Assembly: GCF_012163145.1 (NCBI RefSeq)
Contig: NZ_JAAVTX010000002.1
Span: forward strand, 62,001-126,000
Direction of reading: 5' to 3'
Length of the DNA: 64,000 nucleotides
Origin: Falsiroseomonas frigidaquae
GTDB lineage: Bacteria > Pseudomonadota > Alphaproteobacteria > Acetobacterales > Acetobacteraceae
Shown here: positions 24,263 through 33,246 of the stretch, one piece after another
How the letters are laid out: each line of letters begins with the position of its first letter
Numbering within the stretch: position 1 is the stretch's first letter
Position numbers and translations under genes: made by a program
The notes under the pieces: model-generated
Told to the model about the DNA's origin: nothing
Seen by the model: the letters and a program-made list of their open reading frames with translations, nothing else
Databases searched by the model: none

Positions 24263-25237
24263 ATGCGTATCTGCATCTTCGGCGCCGGCGCAATCGGCGG
24301 TTTCATTGCCGCCTACATGGCGCGCGCCGGCATCGATGTTTCCATCGTCGCCCGCGGCTCGCACCTCGCCGCCATCCGCGCCCGCGGGCTGACGGTGGAA
24401 ACGCGCGACGAGACCTTCACCGTGCAGGTCCGTGCCAGCGAGGATCCGGCCGATCTCGGGGTGCAGGACGGTGTCTTCGTCACCGTGAAGGCGCCGTCCC
24501 TGCCCAGCGTTGCCGGGCTGATCGGACCGCTGCTGGCGCCGGATACGCCGGTAACCTTCCTGACCAATGGCGTGCCGTGGTGGTACTTCCACGGACATGG
24601 CGGCGCCTGGGATGGGCGACGCCTGCCAACCCTCGACCCCGGCGACGTGCTGTGGTCCGCCATCGGGCCGCGCCGGCTGGTGGGCGGCATCGCCTGGCCC
24701 GCCAGTTCGGTGCCGCAGCCTGGCGTGGTGCGGCTGACCGATCCGCGCAGCCGGCCCACCATCCTCGGCGCGCCGGATGGCAGCATCTCGCCCGGCGCCG
24801 TGCTGTTGCAGCAGGCGCTGGAGAGGGCCGGCCTGCCGGTGCAGGTGGAGACCCGCATCCGCGACCGGATCTGGGAGAAGCTGGCCTTCAACCTCAGCGC
24901 CGGTCCGCTCTGCGTGCTGACGGAAACGCCGGTGCGATCGACGCATGAGGAGCCGGTGCTGATCGAGGCGTCGCGCCGCGTGCTGGCGGAGACGGCGGAG
25001 CTGATCGCCGCACTCGGCTGCCAGGCGGAGATCGATGTGGAGCGCATCGTCGGCATCAACATGCACCTCGGCCATCGCCCGAGCGTGCTGCAGGACCTGC
25101 AGGCCAGCCGGCCGATGGAGATCGACGCGCTGTACAACGTGCCGCTGCAACTGGCCGCGCTGACCGGCGTGCGGATGCCGACGCTGGAGATGCTGGCGGC
25201 GCTGATCCGGGTGAAGGCGCGCGCCCTGGGCCTGTAG
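24263..25237 (+). CDS. Ketopantoate reductase-like protein (ApbA/PanE family)
   Basis: 324 residues. The NADP-binding motif is CIFGAGAIGG at residues 4-13. The C-terminal helical domain carries the family Lys in IRDRIWEKLAFNLSAGPLC (about residues 203-221), which in PanE positions the substrate, and the late acidic residue near RPMEIDALYN, matching the PanE catalytic Glu. PanE makes pantoate for coenzyme A, but many paralogues in catabolic regions act on other keto acids, and this copy has no pantothenate genes near it. ATG 24263 is preceded by GAAGGG. It ends one base before the stop of the convergent monooxygenase. Confidence 0.85.
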   Translation: MRICIFGAGAIGGFIAAYMARAGIDVSIVARGSHLAAIRARGLTVETRDETFTVQVRASEDPADLGVQDGVFVTVKAPSLPSVAGLIGPLLAPDTPVTFLTNGVPWWYFHGHGGAWDGRRLPTLDPGDVLWSAIGPRRLVGGIAWPASSVPQPGVVRLTDPRSRPTILGAPDGSISPGAVLLQQALERAGLPVQVETRIRDRIWEKLAFNLSAGPLCVLTETPVRSTHEEPVLIEASRRVLAETAELIAALGCQAEIDVERIVGINMHLGHRPSVLQDLQASRPMEIDALYNVPLQLAALTGVRMPTLEMLAALIRVKARALGL

Positions 25238-25238
25238 G

Positions 25239-26570
25239 CTACGCCTCGTAGCGGTTGGGCGGCACCGGCAGGCCGAGATGATCGCGCAGCGTGGTGCCGG
25301 TGTAGTCCTGCCGGAACAGGCCGCGCCGCTGCAATTCGGGCACCACCATGTCCACGAACTGCTCCAGCGGCAGTGGGTAGTGCGGCGACAGCAGGGTGAA
25401 GCCGTCGCAGGCGCCCTGCTCCACCCAATGCTGCATGGTGTCCACGATGCGCGCGGGCGTGCCGACCAGCAGGTGGTGGCCGAGCGAGGTCGCCAGGTAG
25501 CGCGCGGTCTGGATGATGGAGAGGTTGTCCCGCTTCGCCTTGTCCATCAGATGCCGCTGCCGCGCCTGCGCCGCATTGCTGAGTGGCAGCGGCGGCAGCG
25601 GCGCGTCCGGCGGCAGGGCGAAGATATCGAGGTCGCCGCAGAGCCGCGCCAGCAGCCGCATGGCGTTCTCGTCCGACATCAGGCCCTGCAGGTCGCGGTA
25701 CTTGGCCTGGGCCTCCTCCTCCGTCGCGCCGATGATGGTCATCAGCCCGGGCATGACCTTTACATGTGCCGGATCGCGCCCGTGCTTTCGGGCGCGCGCC
25801 TTGAGGTCGCGATAGAAGGCCTGCGCCTCCGCCAGGTCGCTTTGCGCGGTGAAGACGAGGTCCGCGGTGCGTGCCGCGAGTTCCATGCCGGGACCGGAAG
25901 ATCCGGCCTGGGTCACCACGGGCCGCCCCTGCGGGCAGCGCGCCACGTTCAGCGGGCCGCGCACCCGAAAATGCTTGCCGACATGATCCTGGAAATGGAT
26001 CTTCGTGGGGTCGATGTAGTTGCCGCTGTCCTTGTCGCGGATCAGCGCACCCTCGCCGAAGCTGTCCCACAGCGCGGCCACCACGTCGTAGAATTCCTCG
26101 GCGCGTTCATAGCGCTCGGCGTGCAGCATGTGGTGGTCGGCGCCGAAATTGCCGGCCTCGTCCTCGATCTGCGAGGTCACCAGGTTCCAGCCGGCGCGGC
26201 CATTGCTGATGTGGTCGATGGAGGCGAAGCGGCGCGCGATGTTGTAGGGCTCGTTATAGGTGGTGGTGGCGGTCGCGATCAGGCCGATGCGCTGCGTCAC
26301 CACGGCCAGCGCCGCCAGCAGCGTGGTGGGTTCCAGATAGGCGGTGCGCCCCTGGCCCGGTCGGTAGCGGCTGACGCCATCCAGCGCGCCGCTGCCATTC
26401 ACCGCGACGGTGTCCTGGAAGAAGATCGTGTCCATCTTGCCGCGCTCCGCCGCCTGCGCGATGCGGACATATTGTGCGAACTCCATGTCGCATTCGGTGA
26501 TGGCGTCCGGGTGGCGCCATCCGGCGGAATGGCTGCCCGGCGTGAACAGGAAGGCGGCGAGGTGCATCAT
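25239..26570 (-). CDS. FMN-dependent monooxygenase, NtaA/DmoA (luciferase-like) family
   Basis: 443 residues (442 if the second of two tandem ATGs is used). The sequence follows the NtaA/SnaA/DmoA pattern: WRHPDAI near the N terminus, AERGKMDTIFFQD, EPTTLLAALA, NGRAGWNLVTSQ and GSSGPGMELAARTADLVFTA. These enzymes use reduced FMN from a partner reductase to oxidise amine chelators, sulfides or sulfonates and break C-N or C-S bonds. It is the last gene of the peptide-ABC/HyuBA unit, 14 bases after hyuA, so it may act on a compound taken up by that transporter. No flavin reductase gene is adjacent. Confidence 0.88.
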   Translation of the reverse strand: MMHLAAFLFTPGSHSAGWRHPDAITECDMEFAQYVRIAQAAERGKMDTIFFQDTVAVNGSGALDGVSRYRPGQGRTAYLEPTTLLAALAVVTQRIGLIATATTTYNEPYNIARRFASIDHISNGRAGWNLVTSQIEDEAGNFGADHHMLHAERYERAEEFYDVVAALWDSFGEGALIRDKDSGNYIDPTKIHFQDHVGKHFRVRGPLNVARCPQGRPVVTQAGSSGPGMELAARTADLVFTAQSDLAEAQAFYRDLKARARKHGRDPAHVKVMPGLMTIIGATEEEAQAKYRDLQGLMSDENAMRLLARLCGDLDIFALPPDAPLPPLPLSNAAQARQRHLMDKAKRDNLSIIQTARYLATSLGHHLLVGTPARIVDTMQHWVEQGACDGFTLLSPHYPLPLEQFVDMVVPELQRRGLFRQDYTGTTLRDHLGLPVPPNRYEA

Positions 26571-26584
26571 GGGGTCGGGCTTTC

Positions 26585-28612
26585 TCAGCTTCGGCGCAGC
26601 AGCATCGCGCCATGCGCCAGCACCTCCGCCGTCCAGCCGGGCGGGATCAGCGTGGTGGCATCAAGCTGCGTGACGATGGCGGGGCCGTGCAGCGTGTCGC
26701 CCTGGCCGAGCACGGCGCGATCATACAGCGCCGCCTGCGCGGTGCCGGATTCGAAATGCACGGTCTGCGTGGCATGGGGCTGCGCACCGCGACCGGGGGG
26801 CAGCGTGGCCAGATGCGGCGGGGGCAGCGCGCCCACCGCCTCCAGCCGCAGGGTGACGATCTCCGCCTGGCCCTTCGGCAGGTCGAAGCCGTACAGCGCG
26901 CGATGCGCGGCGGCGAAATCCGCCGCGGCATCCGCACCATGCCAGGGCACGGGCAATTCGCCGCCCTGCCCGGCATAGCGCATCAGCACCACGCGGGCGG
27001 TGCGGCGCGCCGCGGGGGGCACGGCCTCCTCCAGGAACCAGGCCTCGGCTTCCGCCAGCAGCGCCTCGAAGCCAGCCTCGATCGCCGCCACATCCGCCCG
27101 GCCGGGCAGGACGGAGCGGCTGAATTCCGCACGCAGATCGGCCGAGAGCAGCCCCTGCGCGCAGAGTACGCCCGGCGAGGGCGGCACCAGCACCTGGTCG
27201 ATGCCGATCATCGCCGCCAGCGCGCAGCCATGCAGCGGCCCGGCGCCGCCGAAGGGCACCAGTGTGAAGTCGCGCGGGTCATGGCCGCGCTCGACGGACA
27301 CCACGCGCAGCGCGCCGACCATGTTGGAATCAACCACGGCGAGGATGCCGCGCGCGGCCTCGTGCAGCGACAGGTTCAGCGGTTCCGCCACCTCGCGCCG
27401 CACCACCGCCTCCGCCGCCGCGGCGTCCAGATGCATGCGGCCGCCGAGCAGCGCGGTGGGCAGATGGCCGAGCACGACATGCGCATCCGTCACTGTGGCC
27501 CGCTGCCCGCCGCGGCCATAGCAGGCAGGGCCGGGATTGGCGCCGGCGCTTTCCGGCCCGACCGCCAGCGCACCCTCCGCCGTGACGCGCGCGATGGAGC
27601 CACCACCGGCGCCGATCGTCACCATGTCCAGCATCGGCAATGGCAGGGGCCAGTCGCCGACGCTGCCGCGCTGCGTCAGGTTGATGGCGCCGCCCTGCAT
27701 CAGGCAGATATCGGCGCTGGTGCCACCGATATCGACCGTGAGGATGCGGGGCACGCCCGCCGCCTCCGCCATCGCCCGCGCGCCGACCACGCCGGCCGCG
27801 GGGCCGGAGAGCGCGGTGACGGCGGGGGCGCGGCGGATGGAAGCGGCGCCGGCGACGCCGCCATTGGATTTCATCAGCAGCAGCGGCGCCTCGATCGCAT
27901 CCTCCGCCAGCCTTTCCTCCAGCCGCCGCACATAGGTGGAGACGGCGGGCATGACCTGGGCGTTGAGGATGGCGGCCAGCGAGCGCTCATATTCCCGCAC
28001 CACCGGCAGCACATCGACGGAGGCGGTGACGGCGACGCCCGGCAGCGCCGCGCGCAGCAGTTCCGCGACGCGACGTTCATGCGCCGGCGCGGTGAAGGCG
28101 TGCAGCAGGCAGATGGCGACGGCGGCAACACCGGCCTGGCGGCAGGCTTCCGCCGCGCGCTGTACGCTGGCCTCATCCAGCGTCAGCAGCACCGTGCCAT
28201 CGGCGGCGACACGCTCCGTCACCTCGAAAACGCGGGAGGGTGGCACGGGCCGGCGTGGCTTCACCCAGGCATGCAGGTTCGCCCGGCGCGGAATGTCCTG
28301 GCGGCCGATCTCCAGCACATGGCGGAAGCCTTTCGTCGTGACCAGCGCGGTGGTGGCGCCCTTGTTCTCCAGGATCAGGTTGGTGGCGATGGTGGTGCCA
28401 TGCAGCACACGGCCGATCCGCGCCGCTGATTCCCCCGCATTCTCCAGCGCCAGACGCACGCCTGTGAGGAAAGCCTCGGAGGGATCGTGCGGGGTGGAGG
28501 GCGTCTTGGCGGTCCAGGCGCGGCCGGTCGCGCCATCCTGCAAGGTGATGTCGGTGAAGGTGCCGCCGATATCGACCGCGACCGAAAGCGGGCGCGTCTC
28601 AGTCAAGGACAT
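26585..28612 (-). CDS. hyuA: Hydantoinase/5-oxoprolinase A subunit (HyuA), copy 1
   Basis: 675 residues. VAVDIGGTFTDITL at the N terminus, VLHGTTIATNLILE near residue 70, TVDIGGTSADICLMQGG (second actin-fold phosphate loop) and the GAGGGSIARV glycine-rich loop show the ATP-binding HyuA fold. With HyuB it opens cyclic imides or lactams such as N-methylhydantoin or 5-oxoproline with ATP. Start ATG 28612 is favoured over ATG 28618 because GGAG lies eight bases before it. The gene overlaps hyuB by 14 bases. It resembles copy 2 (41026-43083) more than copy 3, judging from shared runs such as GFRHVLEIGR and WVKPRRP. Confidence 0.9.
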   Translation of the reverse strand: MSLTETRPLSVAVDIGGTFTDITLQDGATGRAWTAKTPSTPHDPSEAFLTGVRLALENAGESAARIGRVLHGTTIATNLILENKGATTALVTTKGFRHVLEIGRQDIPRRANLHAWVKPRRPVPPSRVFEVTERVAADGTVLLTLDEASVQRAAEACRQAGVAAVAICLLHAFTAPAHERRVAELLRAALPGVAVTASVDVLPVVREYERSLAAILNAQVMPAVSTYVRRLEERLAEDAIEAPLLLMKSNGGVAGAASIRRAPAVTALSGPAAGVVGARAMAEAAGVPRILTVDIGGTSADICLMQGGAINLTQRGSVGDWPLPLPMLDMVTIGAGGGSIARVTAEGALAVGPESAGANPGPACYGRGGQRATVTDAHVVLGHLPTALLGGRMHLDAAAAEAVVRREVAEPLNLSLHEAARGILAVVDSNMVGALRVVSVERGHDPRDFTLVPFGGAGPLHGCALAAMIGIDQVLVPPSPGVLCAQGLLSADLRAEFSRSVLPGRADVAAIEAGFEALLAEAEAWFLEEAVPPAARRTARVVLMRYAGQGGELPVPWHGADAAADFAAAHRALYGFDLPKGQAEIVTLRLEAVGALPPPHLATLPPGRGAQPHATQTVHFESGTAQAALYDRAVLGQGDTLHGPAIVTQLDATTLIPPGWTAEVLAHGAMLLRRS

Positions 28613-30371
28613 CGGCATAGCTCCGGCGATGAAAGGCTTTTGTCAGCGGACGCTGCGCGCGAAGGGCGGCGGTGGCGTCGGCATTGATGCCGAGGCCGGC
28701 GATGGCCACGCCGTAGTCGTGGCGCGCCGCTTCGGGAGAGACCAGGCCGCCCAGCACATCCTCCAGCACCGCCGCCGCCGGACGGTCGAAGGGATGGCCG
28801 CGGCCACCGCCACCGCCGGTCTCGATGCGCAAGATGTCGCCGCGCACCACGCGGTTGCCGTCGGAGAGTGGGCGCAGCTCGCGTTCCTGCGGCGTACCGG
28901 GATTCAGCACCACGCGGCCCGGCCGGCCTGATTGACCGCCGGCGGCGCCCCAGGGTGGGTTCTCCACGCCATCGATGCGGATGGCGAGGACGGACTCCTC
29001 CGCCATCACCTCATATTCGCGGATGATGCCGCAACCGCCGCGCCAGCGGCCCGGCCCGCCGCTGTCGCAGTTCAGCGCGTATTCGCGCAGGCGCACCGGG
29101 TATTCCAGTTCCAGGAACTCGACCGGGTAATTCTCCTGCGCCACGAAATACACGCCGTCGATGCCGTCGGCGAAGCCGCGCGCGCCATAACCGACGCCGA
29201 TGCCGTCGCTCATCAGGAAGGGTCTTCCGTTCATCGTGCCGCGCAGCAGCATGATGACATAGGCCGCATGCGCCGCCGGCGCCTCGCCACCCGCCACGGA
29301 AACCAGGCCGTTCAGCGCGGCCAGCATCCGCATCATGGTCAGGCCGCGCATGCCAAGGGCCGCCGGGAAGCGCGGCTGCAGCAGCGAACCCTCCCGCAGC
29401 CGCACCTCATCCAGCGATCGCGGTCCGCCTGCATTGACCACCTGCGTCGCATCGCCACCGAGGAAATACAGGCCGAGCGCCATGCCCGGCACATCCGGAT
29501 TCATCAGGAAGTTCACCGGACCGGGCGACTGGTCGTCCGTCTCCGTCGCATCCAGGATGAAGCGATCCTCCGCCGTGCGCGTCAGGGCGAAGCGCAGGCG
29601 CAGCGTGCCGCTGCCATGCCCGTCGCCATCGATGCGATCGGTGAAGCGGTGCGTGCCCACGGGAAAGGTCCGCCGCAACCGGTCCCGCACCGTGTCGCGC
29701 GTACGTGTCAGCAATTGCCGGAGCGCATCGGCCAGCACGGGCGCACCGAAGCGCGCCGCCACTTCCCGCATCCGCACCACGCCGAGCTCGACACTCGCCA
29801 TCAAGGCGCGCGTATCGCCCTGAGCCTGTTCGGGGTAGCGTGAATTGCGGTAGAAGATGGCGAGCGCGGCGTGGTTGGTCTCGCCCGCGGTGATCAGCCG
29901 CGTCGGCGGGATGATGACGCCTTCATGGAAAATCTCCGTCGCATCCGGGCTGATCGAGCCGGGGCGCAGCCCGCCGATATCCGCGAAATGCGCCCAGCCC
30001 ATGACGAAGGCGACGCGGACGCCATTCAGGAAGACGGGCGCGAGGAACACCTGGTCATTGGAATGGCTGACGGCGCCGCGCGATCCGTAGCAGTCATTGT
30101 ACCAATAGAGGTCGCCATCGCGGATCGTCTCGATCGGGAAGTCGCGGAAGACGGGGCTGCAGATGTCGCCGAAGACCGGGACATTGGAACCGACGGCCAT
30201 GACGCCATCCGCATCGAAGAGCGCGGTGTAGAAATCCTTCTTCTCTCGGATGAAGGCGGACATGGCGGTGCGCTCGATCAGCGCCTCCATCTCCGCCTGT
30301 GCGGCGCGGATGGCGCCACGCACGATCTCCAGCGTAACCGGGTTGCAGAGCCGCGGGGCGACATCATCCAT
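28599..30371 (-). CDS. hyuB: Hydantoinase/5-oxoprolinase B subunit (HyuB), copy 1
   Basis: 590 residues. The N terminus PVTLEIVRGAIRAAQAEME, the ERTAMSAFIREKKDF segment, GDLYWYNDCYGSRGAVSHSND and the C-terminal SGGPGRWRGGCG and GGGGGRGHPFDR glycine-rich segments are typical of HyuB. It is the partner of the overlapping hyuA and follows the peptide-type ABC ATPase gene by 12 bases, so the transporter probably supplies the substrate of this ATP-dependent ring-opening enzyme. Given the peptide-like receptor, 5-oxoproline or a cyclic dipeptide or hydantoin are candidates; none is proved by sequence. Confidence 0.9.
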   Translation of the reverse strand: MDDVAPRLCNPVTLEIVRGAIRAAQAEMEALIERTAMSAFIREKKDFYTALFDADGVMAVGSNVPVFGDICSPVFRDFPIETIRDGDLYWYNDCYGSRGAVSHSNDQVFLAPVFLNGVRVAFVMGWAHFADIGGLRPGSISPDATEIFHEGVIIPPTRLITAGETNHAALAIFYRNSRYPEQAQGDTRALMASVELGVVRMREVAARFGAPVLADALRQLLTRTRDTVRDRLRRTFPVGTHRFTDRIDGDGHGSGTLRLRFALTRTAEDRFILDATETDDQSPGPVNFLMNPDVPGMALGLYFLGGDATQVVNAGGPRSLDEVRLREGSLLQPRFPAALGMRGLTMMRMLAALNGLVSVAGGEAPAAHAAYVIMLLRGTMNGRPFLMSDGIGVGYGARGFADGIDGVYFVAQENYPVEFLELEYPVRLREYALNCDSGGPGRWRGGCGIIREYEVMAEESVLAIRIDGVENPPWGAAGGQSGRPGRVVLNPGTPQERELRPLSDGNRVVRGDILRIETGGGGGRGHPFDRPAAAVLEDVLGGLVSPEAARHDYGVAIAGLGINADATAALRAQRPLTKAFHRRSYADVLD

Positions 30372-30383
30372 GCGCGGTGATCC

Positions 30384-31358
30384 TCAGGCGAGATGGCAAG
30401 CGGCGTGGCGACCTGGCGCGATGGCGCGCAGCGGTGGAGCCTCCTCCGCACAGCGGGCGAAGGCAAGCGGGCAGCGGTCGCGGAAGGCGCAGCCGCTGGG
30501 CTGGTTGCGCTGGTCGGGCAGCCCGCCGATGATCGGCAGATCGCCGCGGTCCTGGTCCACCCGCGGCACCGGCACGGCGGCGACCAGGGCGCGGGTATAG
30601 GGGTGCGCGGCGCCGGCGATGACCTCCGCCGTCGGTCCGCTTTCGACGATGCGGCCGAGATACATCACCGCCACCTCCTCACAGACGTAGCGGATCAGCG
30701 CCAGGTCGTGGCTGATGTAGATGGCGGCGAGTTGCAGTTCGTCCCGCGCCCGGCGCAGCACGTTCAGCACGCCGGCGCGCACCGAGACATCCAGCATCGA
30801 AACCGGCTCATCCGCGATGATGGCGCGCGGATGCGTCACCAGCGCGCGCGCCAGCACCACGCGCTGCAGCTGGCCGCCGGAGAGTTCATGCGGGTGGCGG
30901 TCGAGATAGGCCTCCGCCGGATCGAGCCGTACACGCGCCATCGCCTCCCGGATCATCGCCTCCCACTGCGCGGCGGGCAGGCCGAAATTCCGCAGCGGCT
31001 CGGTCAGGGAGCGGCGGATGGTGAAGCGCGGGTTCAGCGCGTCGAAGGGGTTCTGGAAAACGAGCTGGACGCGGGACCGGAAGGGCAGCAGCGCAGCGCC
31101 ATGCAGCGCGGAGACGTTCTGCCCCTCGAACAGCACGGTGCCGCTCGTCGCTTCCTCCAGCCGCAGCAGCAGGCGCGCCGTGGTGGTCTTGCCGCAGCCG
31201 CTCTCCCCCACAATGCCGAGCGCGCGCCCCGCGGCAACCGCGAGCGAGACGCCATTCACCGCGCGCAGCACCGGCCGGTGGCCGCGCGCCATGTCGCGCA
31301 GGCTGCGCGAGGCCGGGAAGGCCTTCACCAGGTCATTCGCCGCGATCAGCGGGACCAT
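30384..31358 (-). CDS. Oligopeptide-type ABC transporter ATPase (DppF/OppF-like)
   Basis: 324 residues with Walker A GESGCGKTT (about residues 51-59), Q loop in LVFQNPFDALNP, signature LSGGQLQRV, Walker B AIIADEPVSMLD and the H-loop ISHDLALI. The C-terminal Cys-containing CAFRDRCPLAFARC tail is typical of peptide-transport ATPases, where it can bind an iron-sulfur cluster. The extra SRSLRDMARGHRP segment near residue 20, with its basic stretch before the first strand, is common in the DppF half. It overlaps the companion ATPase gene by 13 bases. Confidence 0.93.
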   Translation of the reverse strand: MVPLIAANDLVKAFPASRSLRDMARGHRPVLRAVNGVSLAVAAGRALGIVGESGCGKTTTARLLLRLEEATSGTVLFEGQNVSALHGAALLPFRSRVQLVFQNPFDALNPRFTIRRSLTEPLRNFGLPAAQWEAMIREAMARVRLDPAEAYLDRHPHELSGGQLQRVVLARALVTHPRAIIADEPVSMLDVSVRAGVLNVLRRARDELQLAAIYISHDLALIRYVCEEVAVMYLGRIVESGPTAEVIAGAAHPYTRALVAAVPVPRVDQDRGDLPIIGGLPDQRNQPSGCAFRDRCPLAFARCAEEAPPLRAIAPGRHAACHLA

Positions 31359-32350
31359 GTCGCGGCCTCCGAGGCCAGTGGCCGCAGTGCCGGCGCTTCC
31401 GCGGCACGCCAGCAGGCCACGTGATGATCGGGGGCCTGTTCCAGCAGCGCCGGATCCTTTTCGCAGCGCGCCACCGCGAAGGGGCAGCGCGCGGCGAAGC
31501 GGCAGCCCGTGGGCGGGTTGAGCAGGGAGGGCGGCGCGCCCTCGATCGGCACCAGCTCGCCCCCCGCACGCTCCAGGTCCGGGAAGGCGTTCATCAGGCC
31601 CATGGTGTAGGGGTGCAGCGGCGCTTCCAGCACGGCGCGCACCGGGCCGCTTTCCACCACGCGCCCGGCATACATCACCACCACGCGGTCGCAGGCATAG
31701 GCGACGACGGCGACATCATGCGTCACCAGGATCATCGCCAGGCCGAGTCGCGATTGCAGGTCCCGCATCACATCCAGGATCTGCCGCTGCACGATGACAT
31801 CCAGCGCCGTCACCGGCTCATCCGCGATCAGCAGCGCCGGGTTCAGCGCGAGCGCGAGCGCGATGGAGGCGCGCTGGCGCATGCCGCCGCTGAACTGATG
31901 CGGCCAGTCGCGCAGCCGGCCGGCATCGAGGCCGACCATGGCGAACAGCTCCACCGCCCGCGCCCCGGCCGCGGCGCGTGACAGGCCGCCGCGTTCCACC
32001 AGCACTTCCTGCATCTGCGCGGCCAGCCGCTGCACCGGGTCCAGCGCGTTCATCGCCGTCTGCGGCACGAAGGCCAGCCGCCGCCACAGCAGCTTGCGGC
32101 GCTCCGCCGGGGAGAGGGTGACGAGGTCCCGCCCCTCGAAGACGGCCTGGCCGGCGGCAATGGATGCGCTGCGCGGAAGCACGCCCATCAGTGCGCGGCC
32201 GAGGGTCGATTTGCCGCAGCCGCTTTCGCCGACCAGGCCGACGATGCCGGCCGCCGGCACCGTGAAGCTGGCGCCATCCACGGCGCGGACCGGCCCGGCG
32301 GCGGTGCGGTAATGCACGGCGAGATCGCGGACATCCAGCAGCGCGTCCAT
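31346..32350 (-). CDS. Oligopeptide-type ABC transporter ATPase (DppD/OppD-like)
   Basis: 334 residues. Walker A GESGCGKST, Q loop in FVPQTAMNALDP, signature FSGGMRQR, Walker B LLIADEPVTALD, H loop THDVAVV and a C-terminal CRFAARCPFAVARC tail place it in the peptide/nickel ABC ATPase family. The start is ATG 32350, overlapping the permease stop by one base (TGATG). Longer in-frame open sequence upstream is antisense-like extension inside the permease gene and is not used. Works with the 30384 ATPase as a heterodimer at the inner membrane. Confidence 0.93.
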   Translation of the reverse strand: MDALLDVRDLAVHYRTAAGPVRAVDGASFTVPAAGIVGLVGESGCGKSTLGRALMGVLPRSASIAAGQAVFEGRDLVTLSPAERRKLLWRRLAFVPQTAMNALDPVQRLAAQMQEVLVERGGLSRAAAGARAVELFAMVGLDAGRLRDWPHQFSGGMRQRASIALALALNPALLIADEPVTALDVIVQRQILDVMRDLQSRLGLAMILVTHDVAVVAYACDRVVVMYAGRVVESGPVRAVLEAPLHPYTMGLMNAFPDLERAGGELVPIEGAPPSLLNPPTGCRFAARCPFAVARCEKDPALLEQAPDHHVACWRAAEAPALRPLASEAATWSR

Positions 32351-33246
32351 CAATCCCCCAGCTTCGGAAACAGCAGCTTCTCCGACCCGCGCGACACCAG
32401 GAAGCCGGCCAGCACCAGCAGCACGATGCACAGGCCCGGCGGCACGAACCAGGTCCAGACGCCGCGCGACAGCGCCTGGTTGGCGAAGGCGTCCTGCAGC
32501 ATCAGGCCCCAGGAGATCGCATTGGGATCGCCGAAGCCGAGGAAGGAGGCGGAGGCCTCCGTCAGGATCGCCCAGCCCACGGCGATGGAGCCATAGAGTG
32601 CCGCAAGCGGCGCCACCTGCGGCGCGATGTGCACGAAGATGATGCGCGGCGTGGAACAGCCGGTGACGCGCGCCGCCTCCACCCATCCGCGTTCCCGGAG
32701 TGACAGGACCTGCGACCGGATGACGCGCGCCGTATTCGGCCACAGCATCAGCGCGACGGAGGCGACCAGCGTGGTGGTGCCGGGCCGAGTCAGCGCGGAG
32801 ATGACCAGCACGAAGGGCAGGAAGGGCAGGCCCAGGATGATGTCCGAGATCCGCATGATCACCCGGTCCACCCAGCCGCCGAGATAGCCCGACAGCAGCC
32901 CGAGCAGCGTGCCGATCACCACCACGAAGAAAGCCGCCGTGACGCCGACCTGCAAGGCGGAACGGGTGCCATGGACCAGTTGCGAGAATACGTCCCGCCC
33001 GCCAGCCGTCGTGCCGAGGTAATGCGTGGCGGAGGGCGGCAGGTAGCGCGCCACGCGATAGGCGCCGCGGAACAGGATTTCGCGCGGATCATGCGTCGCG
33101 ATCTGGTCGGCGAAGATCGCGAGCAGGATGAAGGTGAGGTAGATGGCCAGGCCCGCGACCGCGAAGGGCTGCTTGCGCAGGAAGCCCAGGCCCGACCCGA
33201 CGAAACCTGGCAGCGGCCGGCGCCGCATCGCGCTAGCGCCGGGCAC
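32350..33246 (-). CDS. Oligopeptide-type ABC transporter permease (DppC-like)
   Basis: 298 residues with an N-terminal cytoplasmic segment, one helix (FAVAGLAIYLTFILLAIFA), a periplasmic loop with HYLGTTAGGRDVFSQLVHG (the DppC/OppC 'GTD..GRDV.SR' pattern in variant form) and about five more helices. The ATPase-contacting EAA-like loop is EAARVTGCSTPRIIFVHIAP. GTG 33246 has GAGGG nine bases upstream and is kept as the start; ATG 33228 is an alternative without a ribosome-binding site. The GTG start overlaps the upstream permease gene by 14 bases. Confidence 0.9.
   Translation of the reverse strand: MPGASAMRRRPLPGFVGSGLGFLRKQPFAVAGLAIYLTFILLAIFADQIATHDPREILFRGAYRVARYLPPSATHYLGTTAGGRDVFSQLVHGTRSALQVGVTAAFFVVVIGTLLGLLSGYLGGWVDRVIMRISDIILGLPFLPFVLVISALTRPGTTTLVASVALMLWPNTARVIRSQVLSLRERGWVEAARVTGCSTPRIIFVHIAPQVAPLAALYGSIAVGWAILTEASASFLGFGDPNAISWGLMLQDAFANQALSRGVWTWFVPPGLCIVLLVLAGFLVSRGSEKLLFPKLGD

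Noticed and set aside
23900-24400. A ParE toxin gene beside the ParD-like domain
   Set aside because: No short frame with toxin-like sequence was found on either strand; the flanking gene is PanE-like. The RHH domain is not part of a local toxin-antitoxin pair.
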